A stretch of 64,000 bases of DNA from Sphingopyxis sp. TUF1 (GTDB lineage Bacteria; Pseudomonadota; Alphaproteobacteria; Sphingomonadales; Sphingomonadaceae). The stretch covers positions 868,001 to 932,000 of the forward strand of contig NZ_CP144683.1 in assembly GCF_036687315.1 (NCBI RefSeq), written 5' to 3'. Below are positions 41,426 to 49,691 of this stretch, in pieces; within the stretch, counting starts at the first letter, position 1, and each line of letters starts with the position of its first letter. The translations under genes were made by a program, and so were the position numbers. Below the pieces are notes generated by a model. That model saw nothing but the letters and a program-made list of their open reading frames with translations. It did not search any database and had not been told where the DNA came from.

Positions 41426-42895
41426 TTAGCGCACCGCCTTCTTGAGCGCGGCGCTGCGGTGGCCGGGGCCGTCGTCGCCGGTCTTGTCGATCTTTGCCAG
41501 GATGCCCTCCAGCGCGCGGCTGATCGCGGTCTGGGTGCGGACCATTTCGATTTTGGGCCAGGCGGTGCGCATCCCGGTGTCGATCAGTTCGTCGATGTCG
41601 TCCTGGCCGAGGTCGCTCAAAATCTTCGTCGGCGACCAGAATTTGGGCGGGCGGATGATGTTGATGTCGCCCGTATATTCCTGGTTGATCACAGATCGCG
41701 CCATATTGGCGATGCTGTTCAAGGGCGGGATCAGTTCGAGCGGTTTCTGGAAGATCACCATGTTCGCGTTGAGCCACGCCTTGAAGGTCGTCATCGACGC
41801 ATGTTGAATCGCCTCGATCGGCGCCATCTGCTTGCGCGTGTCGGTCGCGAAGGGCAGCGCAATGGGGTTTGCCTGGCTGACGATGTGATGATTGACGCCA
41901 TAGAGGCGTTCGAGCCGCTTGGTCGGAATGTCATGCGTCACCGATCCGTCGACCCAGCGCCGGTCGGGCTGATAGGGAATGCGCGCTCCATCGTCGCCCC
42001 GCGCCATCAGCATGACAGGCGGAAAGACGCCGGGGACCGCGCACGAGGCGAGGACGGCTTCGCGGATCAGCACATTAGGCGCGGTAATCGCGTTCAATAG
42101 CCGGCCGTTCTGATGCTTTTCGGCGGGCGCGACCGAGACGTTGAGGTGACGGCCGCTGATTTCATAGGCCTCCTGAAAGGTCAGGTCGGGGATCAGCCCC
42201 GCGAGCCGTTCGCGTACCTCGTCGGGCGCGAGCCGCCGGCCGTCGCGGGCGCGGTCGGGGTTGGCGAGGCGCTCGCTTTCGAGGAAGGCGCCGATGTCGG
42301 CGTCCCTGCGCGTGCAGACGATTGCAGCGACGATCGACCCGCCGCTCGCGCCCGACATGATCGACGGAAGCACGCCTTCGGACCAGAGCGCTTTCACGAC
42401 GCCGATGTGGAAGAAGAGGAAGCTGCCCGAACCCGACAGCAGCAGCGCCGAGCGGCCGTAGCAATGCTGGGCACGGCGAAAGAAATCGCGCTTTTCCTCG
42501 CGGCCGATGCTGCGCGCGGCGGCGATCATGTCGAGCGAGGCGACGACCTCGGCGACATAATCCTCGACCAGCTTTTTCGTGCCGAAGCGTGCCTTTTGAT
42601 AGAGGCGTTCGTGCCCCATGCCGTCGATATTGCCGTGAATGCCTTCGTTGAGCACGAAGAGCAGTCCCTTGACGTCGCCCGCCGCCGACAGCTTGCGCAA
42701 TTTTTCGAGGCGGGCGCGGATCGCCTTGTAATCGAAATGCTTGCTTTCGTCGGCGTCGCGCCACGCCTGAAGCCCCGATTTTTTATCATGCTCGCGCGCC
42801 GCTTTGGACCAGGCGGCATAATCGGGCGCGGTCACCAGATCGCGGTCGGCGCTGAGCGTCGGGGTGAAAAGCATTCGGTAATCCTGCGAGAGCAT
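41426..42895 (-). CDS. patatin-like lipase with N-terminal DUF3336
   Basis: A 489-residue protein. The N-terminal ~130 residues fit DUF3336, found in yeast TGL3/4/5 and bacterial relatives. The patatin domain has the glycine-rich anion hole SGSGSFLFFHIGVVKALW, nucleophile GASGGSIVAAI (G-x-S-x-G) and the catalytic Asp in RWVDGSVTHDIP (D-G-S). Such enzymes hydrolyse triacylglycerol or phospholipid. It is sandwiched between the WS/DGAT (2 bases upstream) and the monoacylglycerol-lipase-like gene, so it probably mobilises stored neutral lipid. Confidence 0.93.
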   Translation of the reverse strand: MLSQDYRMLFTPTLSADRDLVTAPDYAAWSKAAREHDKKSGLQAWRDADESKHFDYKAIRARLEKLRKLSAAGDVKGLLFVLNEGIHGNIDGMGHERLYQKARFGTKKLVEDYVAEVVASLDMIAAARSIGREEKRDFFRRAQHCYGRSALLLSGSGSFLFFHIGVVKALWSEGVLPSIMSGASGGSIVAAIVCTRRDADIGAFLESERLANPDRARDGRRLAPDEVRERLAGLIPDLTFQEAYEISGRHLNVSVAPAEKHQNGRLLNAITAPNVLIREAVLASCAVPGVFPPVMLMARGDDGARIPYQPDRRWVDGSVTHDIPTKRLERLYGVNHHIVSQANPIALPFATDTRKQMAPIEAIQHASMTTFKAWLNANMVIFQKPLELIPPLNSIANMARSVINQEYTGDINIIRPPKFWSPTKILSDLGQDDIDELIDTGMRTAWPKIEMVRTQTAISRALEGILAKIDKTGDDGPGHRSAALKKAVR

Positions 42896-42897
42896 CG

Positions 42898-44541
42898 TTA
42901 TTTTTTCCGAGTCTTGCGGGTTACGTTGTCTTTGGCAACTGTTTTGACAGGCTCGTCGCCCCCGCGGAGGCGGGGGCCGTCGTCGTCCTTACCCTTCGGC
43001 GCCGCGTCAACCTCCAGCGGCCCCCGCCTTCGCGGGGGCGACGATAAGGGGGTCGTCTTTTTTCCCTTGGCCGCCCTTTTCGATTTGACTTTGGCCGCCT
43101 TGGGCTTGGCCGTTACGGCTTTTGGCTTTTCGGCCTTTGGCACCGCCGCCATCAGGTCGGCGAAACTTTCGTCGATGCACTCACGGAAAAAGGCGATGTC
43201 GGGCATGATCGCGCGTTCGGAGATGATCGAAAAGGCGATGCGGCCGTTGTAACTGGGGGTCGCGACGAACAGCCCCATATTGTTCGCGAGCGGCGCCATG
43301 CCGTGCTGCTGCACGAGCCTGGCGCCGGCGAGATAGAGCGGCACCTGCGCGCCGGGGACGTTGGAGATGAAGAGGTTGGTGCCGCGCACCGCGAAACGCT
43401 CGCTGGTGACGAGCCGCGCGACCGCGGCCATCGTCGCACCGGGAATATGCTGCGACAGGTCGGTCATGATCCGCGCGCTGACGCCGGCCTTCGCTTCCTT
43501 TGCCTCGACCGTATAGTCGCGCACCGCGGCGAGCCGTTCGAGCGGATCGGCGATGTCGGTGCGGATCGGCACGCTCATCGCCGACACCTGGTTGCCCGGC
43601 GTTGCCGCCTTGCCGCCCTTGCCGCGCAGATTGACCGGCGCGACCGCAACGAGGCTTTCCTTCGGCAATTCCTTGTGCTTCGCGAGATATTTGCGGAGCG
43701 CGCCGCCGACGGTCGTCAGCACCACATCGTTGACCGTCGCGCCGGGCACTTTCTTGCGGATTTCCGCGACGTCGGCGAGGGCGACCGTGGTCGCGTCGAA
43801 CATCTTGTGCGGGCCCACGGGCACGTTGAAGCGCGTTTCGGGCACGCCCGCGGTCATCCCGCCCTCAATAGCCTTGCGCGCCGAGGAGACGATGGCGGGG
43901 GACATTTTCATCAGCGCGTTCATGAACTTGACCGGCGATTGCAGCGACGCAGCCCAGGCGCGCGAGACGATCTCGGCGCTCGACGGCGGATCGCCCAGCT
44001 CCTCGACCGGCGGCGGTTCGGGAATTGCGGGCGTGCCGTGCGCGTCGATGTCGCTCATCGCGATGAAGGCGTGCGCGCCCGATGCGCCATCGACCGCGGC
44101 GTGGTGGACGCGGTGGAGCATCGCGAAGCTGCCCTTGGGAATGCCAGGAAGCCGGTCCAGCCCTTCTATGATATAAATGTCCCATAGCGGGCGGTTCATA
44201 TCCATCGGCTTCGAGAACCAGCGCGCCACCGCGATGCAGAATTGCCGCCAGTCGGCGGGCTCGGGAAGCCGCGCATGGCTCATATGCGCCTCGATATCGA
44301 AATGCTCGTCCTCGACCCAATAGGGATGGTCCATGTCGAAAGGCAGGCGGTGCAGGCGGCGTTTGAAGAGCGGCGAGGTGTGGACGCGGCTTTCGACGTG
44401 GGCGATGATGTCCTTGAAGCGTACGAAGCCGCCCGGCGCGGTCGACGGGTCGTAGATATAGACGCCCATGATATGCGTGAGGTTGTTCGCGGTCTGGGTG
44501 TAGAGGAACTGGGCGTCCTGTGCGCTGAGCTGTTTGAGCAT
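42898..44541 (-). CDS. wax ester synthase / diacylglycerol acyltransferase (WS/DGAT)
   Basis: A 547-residue bifunctional acyltransferase that makes triacylglycerol or wax ester from acyl-CoA. The catalytic HHxxxDG is in HRVHHAAVDGASG near residue 147; PVGPHKMFDATTVALADVAE and VPVNLRGK-like AVAPVNLRGK, and SNVPGAQVPLYLAGARL at the C-side are family blocks. The core ends near residue 470; a Lys/Ala-rich tail (VTAKPKAAKVKSKRAAKGKK) follows, interrupted in frame by a family C repeat. Co-transcribed with the patatin and hydrolase genes downstream. Confidence 0.93.
   Translation of the reverse strand: MLKQLSAQDAQFLYTQTANNLTHIMGVYIYDPSTAPGGFVRFKDIIAHVESRVHTSPLFKRRLHRLPFDMDHPYWVEDEHFDIEAHMSHARLPEPADWRQFCIAVARWFSKPMDMNRPLWDIYIIEGLDRLPGIPKGSFAMLHRVHHAAVDGASGAHAFIAMSDIDAHGTPAIPEPPPVEELGDPPSSAEIVSRAWAASLQSPVKFMNALMKMSPAIVSSARKAIEGGMTAGVPETRFNVPVGPHKMFDATTVALADVAEIRKKVPGATVNDVVLTTVGGALRKYLAKHKELPKESLVAVAPVNLRGKGGKAATPGNQVSAMSVPIRTDIADPLERLAAVRDYTVEAKEAKAGVSARIMTDLSQHIPGATMAAVARLVTSERFAVRGTNLFISNVPGAQVPLYLAGARLVQQHGMAPLANNMGLFVATPSYNGRIAFSIISERAIMPDIAFFRECIDESFADLMAAVPKAEKPKAVTAKPKAAKVKSKRAAKGKKTTPLSSPPRRRGPLEVDAAPKGKDDDGPRLRGGDEPVKTVAKDNVTRKTRKK
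42953..43044. repeat. family C element inserted in frame in the WS/DGAT tail
   Basis: CGTCGCCCCCGCGGAGGCGG and its inverted partner CCCCCGCCTTCGCGGGGGCG bound a 92-base element that lies wholly inside the coding frame. It translates as PPRRRGPLEVDAAP..GPRLRGGDE, splitting the Lys-rich tail in two. Confidence 0.9.
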
Positions 44542-44562
44542 GTCTCTTTCTTTCTACCCTAC

Positions 44563-44673
44563 CGTCATTGCGAGGACCCTCGGACTTGATCCGGGGCGAC
44601 GCGGCAATCTCCAGCTTTCGAGGGTGCGCGACTTTGAAGGCTGGAGATTGCTTCGCTTCGCTCGCAATGACGA
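44563..44673. repeat. family G element (GTCATTGCGAG palindrome)
   Basis: CGTCATTGCGAG and CTCGCAATGACG edges, with GCAATCTCCAGC facing GCTGGAGATTGC inside; also has CTCGGACTTGATCCGGGGCG, a family D fragment, in the left half. It lies between PlsB and WS/DGAT. Confidence 0.85.
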
Positions 44674-44690
44674 AGGGGGGTGCTGCATCG

Positions 44691-47042
44691 TCACTCCCCC
44701 GCCCCCACCAGCCGGTCCGCCAGCGCCACGGTCGACAGCCGCATCGTTTCCATGACGTTGGCGAGCCCGCGCAGTTCGGCGAGCAGCGCGCGGCGTTGGG
44801 CAAGACCATCGGGCGTTGCTTCCTCGGCCAGCCCCATATGGCGCATCAGCGACAGGCCGTTGGCGAACAGCAATTTGCCGATTGCCGCTTCGCTGCTGAT
44901 CCGGCGCAGCAGATAGGCCTGCTTGCCCTCGGTCAGCGCGGCGTCGAGCAAGGCCTTTTCATCGACCGCCTCGCCCGGTTTCGCGCGCGCGAGCAGGTCG
45001 GCGACGACCGAATAGGCCTCGGCAAAAGGCAAAAGGATCGCGTGGCCGACGACGGGCTGGCAGCGGCGCAGCAGTTGCGCGATGCCGCGGTCGCCGCTGG
45101 CGAGGCGGCGATCCCAGACCGGATCGATGCGTTCGAGTTCGGCGCGGAGCGCGGCCATATGCTCATCGCGCGGCGGGTAGAAAAATTCGAATTTGAACAG
45201 GTCGCGCAAACGATCGATCTTTGCCCAGAAGGCGGCGGTCGCGTCGCCGCTGTCGGCGTCGCGCAGCTCGAACAGCGCGAGCTCGATCATCGCGCGGTCG
45301 AGGAAATGATGCGCGATGATGTTGCGGTAATAGCTCGCCATCGGATGCTTGGCGGGGTCAATCGAATAGATGGTCTCGCTGCCCGCTTCGTAGCACGTGA
45401 GCAGCCCGCTGGTAACGAGCGTGTCGATGGTGGTGGACAGCGCGGCATCGTCGCCGCTTTCGAGTTCGCTGCTGAGCCTGACGCCGCGCGCCCGCGCCCA
45501 GCCGGTCACCGCGCCGATCGCGCCGAGAAGTTCGGCCGAGGTTGCGCCGCGTGGCGCCATGCCGAGCAGGATCAGGCACATCACCGAGGTGACGGTGAGC
45601 GGGGTCACCCGATTTGCTTCGACCGCGACGGCGAAGGCGATCTTTTCGAGCGCGCGCTTGTCGTCGGGACCGGGCGCGGCATCGATGACCACAGGGTCGC
45701 CGATGTCGAGGCGGATGCGGCCCGACGGCTCCTTCAGGCTTTTCATATAGCCGATGAACCACGACAGGCTTTCGGGTTTCTTGCTGCGGCCGGTCTGTTC
45801 GGCGGCATATTCCTCGACATCGCGGATGAGGTCGAAGCTGGTGACGAAGGGAACAAAATGCACGCCGCGCGTGCCCGTCGCGTGCGCCGCGTCGAGGACA
45901 TATTTCATCAGCCCATATTTGGGCGGCATCAGCTTGCCGAGTCGCGAGCGCGTCCCCTCGAACGCCCAGCTCAGCGGGAAACGCTTGGCGAGCAGCCAGG
46001 CGATATAGTGGCGCAGCACGAGCTTGTAGACCGGCTGGTCCTGAAAGCTGCGGCGGATGAAGATCATCCCCGAACGGCGGAAAAATTCGCCCATGACCGC
46101 GAAGTCGAGGTTCGCGCCGCCGAAGCTGTGGAGCATCGGCAGGTCGTTTTCATAGGCAAGGCGGCTGGGCGTCGCGCCGTCGATATAGGTTTTGTGCGTG
46201 AAGAGGATCGCGGTCGGATGCTCGCGCAAGATCGCGCGCAGCCGCGCCAGTTCGGCGGCGTCGATCTCCATTTCGGGTGCGTAGCCGCCGAACATCATGC
46301 GATCGAGGCGCGCGCGAAGATCGAGGAAGAGCGCCGACGGTCGCGCGATCACCTCCTTCATCAGCGGTCGAGCCTCGCGGTAGAGATCGGCGACGGGGCG
46401 GCCGGTCGCGGCCGCAAGCTCGGCAAGCGCGGCGCGGAACTTGGGGCTGGTGCGGAGGCCATCGGCGACGAAGCGCGGCACCTTGTAGCGTGTCCCGCGA
46501 ACGCCGCGTTCGGCGACGTCGAGCGCGAGCGCGGCCTGCCGCGCGACGAAGCGCGCAAATTCGGGGCTGTCGGCGCCCTCGCCATCGCCACCGCCGGTCT
46601 GCGCGCAGAAGCGGGTGCGGAGCGTATCGAGGGTCGCCGCTTCGCCGACCAGAATCTGCGCGCGGCGGCGGTCACGGAGCAGGATCAGCCGCGCGCGCAG
46701 CGGGCCCGGATGGCGCGGATCGCCGAAGATCAGGTGGCGGAATTTGAGCGCGCGGCCCTTATCGAACCCGGGGATGCGCCAGGCGACGCGCAGCGGCACG
46801 ACGTGCCGCGACGGCGCGGCGCCGAGCCGCGCCTGCAACGCCTCGACTGGCAGCGCATGGTCGCCGTCCTCAATGTCGAGGCTGGCCCAGCCGGGTTCGT
46901 CGTCACCGCCCGAATCGTTGGAGGTTGCGTGAATCCAGTCGAGCAGGATGCGGCGCTCGACCCCGTGCCGCGCGTCGATGATGTAGAGCCGGTCGGCCGC
47001 CGCGTCCGTCACGATCGGAGTGCGGGGCGAGCCGTCGGCCAT
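44691..47042 (-). CDS. plsB: glycerol-3-phosphate 1-O-acyltransferase, PlsB type
   Basis: A 783-residue membrane-associated acyltransferase. The HX4D catalytic block is LFTHKTYIDGATPSRLAY near residue 285, then the GGANLDFAVMGEFFRRSGMI and FIRRSF blocks, and AFEGTRSRLGKLMPPKYGLM (FEGTRSR). It transfers an acyl chain to the sn-1 position of glycerol 3-phosphate, giving lysophosphatidate. Length suits PlsB rather than PlsY. Its C-terminal half is the usual poorly conserved helical part. AAGG lies 7 bases before the ATG. Placed between the HAD-PlsC fusion and WS/DGAT on the same strand. Confidence 0.92.
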   Translation of the reverse strand: MADGSPRTPIVTDAAADRLYIIDARHGVERRILLDWIHATSNDSGGDDEPGWASLDIEDGDHALPVEALQARLGAAPSRHVVPLRVAWRIPGFDKGRALKFRHLIFGDPRHPGPLRARLILLRDRRRAQILVGEAATLDTLRTRFCAQTGGGDGEGADSPEFARFVARQAALALDVAERGVRGTRYKVPRFVADGLRTSPKFRAALAELAAATGRPVADLYREARPLMKEVIARPSALFLDLRARLDRMMFGGYAPEMEIDAAELARLRAILREHPTAILFTHKTYIDGATPSRLAYENDLPMLHSFGGANLDFAVMGEFFRRSGMIFIRRSFQDQPVYKLVLRHYIAWLLAKRFPLSWAFEGTRSRLGKLMPPKYGLMKYVLDAAHATGTRGVHFVPFVTSFDLIRDVEEYAAEQTGRSKKPESLSWFIGYMKSLKEPSGRIRLDIGDPVVIDAAPGPDDKRALEKIAFAVAVEANRVTPLTVTSVMCLILLGMAPRGATSAELLGAIGAVTGWARARGVRLSSELESGDDAALSTTIDTLVTSGLLTCYEAGSETIYSIDPAKHPMASYYRNIIAHHFLDRAMIELALFELRDADSGDATAAFWAKIDRLRDLFKFEFFYPPRDEHMAALRAELERIDPVWDRRLASGDRGIAQLLRRCQPVVGHAILLPFAEAYSVVADLLARAKPGEAVDEKALLDAALTEGKQAYLLRRISSEAAIGKLLFANGLSLMRHMGLAEEATPDGLAQRRALLAELRGLANVMETMRLSTVALADRLVGAGE

Positions 47043-47100
47043 GGCCTAGCCTTGCCCCGTCGATGAGTGACTCGTACCGCGCCATTCTGCGACACCCAAG

Positions 47101-47191
47101 TCCGCTTGCCCTGAGCTTGTCGAAGGGCCGTTCTTCCTGTCAAACCGCGCAGAAGAAAAGAACGGCCCTTCGACAAGCTCAGGGCGAACGG
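47101..47191. repeat. family E inverted-repeat element
   Basis: CCGCTTGCCCTGAGCTTGTC GAAGGGCCGTTCTT and its inverted copy AAGAACGGCCCTTCGACAAG CTCAGGGCGAACGG flank a short spacer. A second copy is at 49598-49682. Confidence 0.88.
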
Positions 47192-47207
47192 AGGAAGATG
47201 TCATCGT

Positions 47208-48791
47208 CTAAACCGCCCCTCCCTTTTGGGGGGAGATTTTCTTGGCGGACGCCTTTTTCTTAGGCGCGGGTTTCTTCGCCGCCGCTTTTTTCGGCTTGGC
47301 CTTTTCGGCCTTAACCTCGGCCGCAGGCTCCTTCGCCACCGACTCCGCCACGCTCTCCTCCGGCTGCCCCAGCGTGCGCAGGAACATATTCCGCACGTCG
47401 CGGACATGCGAATTGATCGTCTTCACGCTCCACCCCGATGTATCGACCGGCGGCAGCACGGTGACGCGCACGGTTGCGGGGCGCATTACAAACTCGTTCT
47501 TCGGCGCGACGTCGGTGGCGTTATGAATCACGATCGGGATGATCGGCACACCCGCCTGCATCGCGAGATGGAAGGCCCCCTTTTTGAAGGGTTCGAGCTT
47601 GGGCGTCAGGCTGCGCGTGCCTTCGGGGGCGATGCAGATCGATTTGCCCTCTTCGCGGATCGCCGCGACGAGCGGTCCCATCGCCTTGATCGCGCTCTTG
47701 CCGTCGGCGCGGTCGACGAAGACGGTGCCGCCCCATTCCATCAGCTTGCCGAGGACGGGGATGTCCTTGATCTCCTTCTTCCCCACCCCGCCCATGTCAC
47801 GGCGGATGAGCTTGGCGAGGATCATCACGTCGGCCTTGCTCTGGTGGTTGAAGATGAAGACGCAGGGGCGCGACGACCAAAGATGGCGCTCATCTTCGAC
47901 CTCGAGCTCGACGCCGGTGATCGCGGTCGCGAAATCGCCAAACAGCCCGATCGAGAAATTCGCCGCCTCGCGCTGTGAGCGGGTCAGCGCCCAGATCGGC
48001 AGGCCCGCAGCGAAGGCGCCGACGAGCGAACCGGTGGCATAGATCGTGCGCGTATAGTCGATCCACGATGGCGTGCCGCGGCTGGCGAAGCGCTGTACCG
48101 GCCAGCCTCGCTCGTCGGCGATGACCTTGAGCTTCATGTTCGGGTTGAGTGGGCGCGGCTTGCCGACGCGTTCGAGCAGCTCGATGTCGTCGTCGCTGTC
48201 CGAATAGAAATAGCTCTGGTCGAGGTCGAGGCCATATTCGGCGGCAAGTTCCTCGGCCGCCAGCACCTTGCCCTCGCCAAAACAGAGCGGGCGGATGATT
48301 TCGCCGGTGAACACCCCGTCCTCGATCTCATAGGCCGAGCATTTGATGTCGGTGATGCCAAGGTCGCGCGCGGTGGGTTCGATCTGGTAGATCGTCGCCG
48401 ACGAGATGATCGCGACGCGGTGCCCCTTTGCCTGATGCGCTTCGATGATCGCGCGGGTTTCGGGGTAAATCTTGCGCGCGATATGTTTCTTGTAAAGTTC
48501 TTCGCCGAATTCGATGAAGCTTTGCTCCTCGACACCCTTCATGAATTTGGCGGCGCCCGACATCAGCCCGGAAAAGCCGATGGTGCCGAGGCTGTGCTGC
48601 GCGATGACCTGCGCGGTCTCGGCGATTTCCTCGACCGACATTTCGCGGCGCTGGAACTTCTCGCGCAGCATCGCGGTGGCGGAATAGCCTGAGATGATCG
48701 TGCCGTCGAAATCGAAGAGCGCGGCGATATGCGACCCGGGCTCGGACGCGAGCACTTCATCCAGATGCGGCTGCGGTCTTGGCACGCACAT
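47208..48791 (-). CDS. HAD-IB phosphatase - 1-acylglycerol-3-phosphate acyltransferase fusion
   Basis: A 527-residue two-domain protein. The N-terminal HAD-IB hydrolase has the DxDGT motif AALFDFDGTIISGYSATAML near residue 27 and KVLAAEELAAEYGLDLDQSY plus SDSDDDIELLERVG (motif IV) at about 195. The C-terminal PlsC domain has the NHQSKADVMILAKLIRRD HX4D block near residue 316 and CIAPEGTRSLTP (EGT). It would acylate lysophosphatidate and may dephosphorylate phosphatidate to diacylglycerol, the WS/DGAT substrate. The tail is Lys/Ala/Pro-rich (AKPKKAAAKKPAPKKKASAK). The ribosome binding site GGGGAG abuts the ATG. Confidence 0.9.
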   Translation of the reverse strand: MCVPRPQPHLDEVLASEPGSHIAALFDFDGTIISGYSATAMLREKFQRREMSVEEIAETAQVIAQHSLGTIGFSGLMSGAAKFMKGVEEQSFIEFGEELYKKHIARKIYPETRAIIEAHQAKGHRVAIISSATIYQIEPTARDLGITDIKCSAYEIEDGVFTGEIIRPLCFGEGKVLAAEELAAEYGLDLDQSYFYSDSDDDIELLERVGKPRPLNPNMKLKVIADERGWPVQRFASRGTPSWIDYTRTIYATGSLVGAFAAGLPIWALTRSQREAANFSIGLFGDFATAITGVELEVEDERHLWSSRPCVFIFNHQSKADVMILAKLIRRDMGGVGKKEIKDIPVLGKLMEWGGTVFVDRADGKSAIKAMGPLVAAIREEGKSICIAPEGTRSLTPKLEPFKKGAFHLAMQAGVPIIPIVIHNATDVAPKNEFVMRPATVRVTVLPPVDTSGWSVKTINSHVRDVRNMFLRTLGQPEESVAESVAKEPAAEVKAEKAKPKKAAAKKPAPKKKASAKKISPQKGGAV

Positions 48792-48868
48792 CTCCCCACA
48801 GGCGGTTATCCTACTGCTTTATCGCTGCACGATGGCAGTAAAGATGGCGTTTATCAATGCGTCCAATT

Positions 48869-48947
48869 CGTCGCCCCCGCGGAGGCGGGGGCCGGTGGCA
48901 AGGTGGCGCAAGGCCGATAGCGGCCCCCGCCTTCGCGGGGGCGACGA
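48869..48947. repeat. family C inverted-repeat element
   Basis: CGTCGCCCCCGCGGAGGCGG and the right arm CCCCCGCCTTCGCGGGGGCG meet around a short spacer, between eda and the HAD-PlsC gene. It ends at the eda stop codon. Confidence 0.88.
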
Positions 48948-49568
48948 TCAAGGGCGAAGCGCAGCCGCCTCGCGCGCCAGCGCCTCAATGCGCACCACGT
49001 CGAGTGGCCCGGCGGGCACCACCCAGCTGCCGCCGACGCAGCGCACGGGGCCGAGCGCAAGCCATTCGGGCGCGGTCGCGGCGCTGATGCCGCCGGTGGG
49101 GCAGAAATTGATGCCGCCGAAGGGGCCCGCGAGCGCCTTCAGCGCCGGGATGCCGCCGCTCGTCGCGGCGGGGAAAAATTTGAAGCTGTCGAGGCCCATG
49201 TCGAGCCCCATCATGATGTTCGACGCATTGGCGACGCCGGGCAGGAAGGGAATGCCGCTTGCCACCGCCGCTTCGCCGAGGCTGTCGGTGAGGCCGGGCG
49301 AGACGATGAATTCGGAGCCCGCGTCGAGCGCGTCCCTGAGCATATGCGGGTTGAGCACCGTGCCCGCGCCGACGACCGCGCCCGGCACCGCCTTCATCGC
49401 GCGGATCGCGTCGAGCGCGGCGGGGGTGCGCATCGTCACCTCGAGCGCGCGGAGCCCGCCCGCGACGAGCGCTTCCGCCATCGGCACGGCATCCTCGACG
49501 CGGTCGATGACGATCACCGGGATCACCGGCGCGAGGGTCATGATCTGCTCGATACCTAAATTCGACAT
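48948..49568 (-). CDS. eda: 2-dehydro-3-deoxyphosphogluconate aldolase
   Basis: A 206-residue class I aldolase that cleaves KDPG to pyruvate and glyceraldehyde 3-phosphate, the last Entner-Doudoroff step. The Schiff-base Lys is in FKFFPAATSGGIPALKAL near residue 128, the Glu in LEVTMRTPAALDAI near residue 44, and the phosphate loop in CPTGGISAATAPEWL. ATG 49568 is chosen because GGAG lies 6 bases upstream; an extra 8 residues could be read from 49592. Downstream of edd on the same strand, behind a family E element. Confidence 0.95.
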   Translation of the reverse strand: MSNLGIEQIMTLAPVIPVIVIDRVEDAVPMAEALVAGGLRALEVTMRTPAALDAIRAMKAVPGAVVGAGTVLNPHMLRDALDAGSEFIVSPGLTDSLGEAAVASGIPFLPGVANASNIMMGLDMGLDSFKFFPAATSGGIPALKALAGPFGGINFCPTGGISAATAPEWLALGPVRCVGGSWVVPAGPLDVVRIEALAREAAALRP

Positions 49569-49597
49569 TTTCCACTCCGTTCGAAACTTCAAACACC

Positions 49598-49682
49598 GCT
49601 TGCCCTGAGCTTGTCGAAGGGCCGTACTTTCTTTGCGACGTCCAAAGAAAAGAACGGTGCTTCGACAAGCTCAGCACGAACG
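49598..49682. repeat. family E inverted-repeat element, second copy
   Basis: CGCTTGCCCTGAGCTTGTCG AAGGGCCGT faces AACGGTGCTTCGACAAGCTC AGCACGAACGG. It separates edd and eda. Confidence 0.88.
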
Positions 49683-49691
49683 GATCATGGG

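Noticed and set aside
44568..47066. Plus-strand 832-codon open frame
   Set aside because: Antisense to plsB, whose HX4D and FEGTRSR blocks are clear; the plus frame begins within a repeat.
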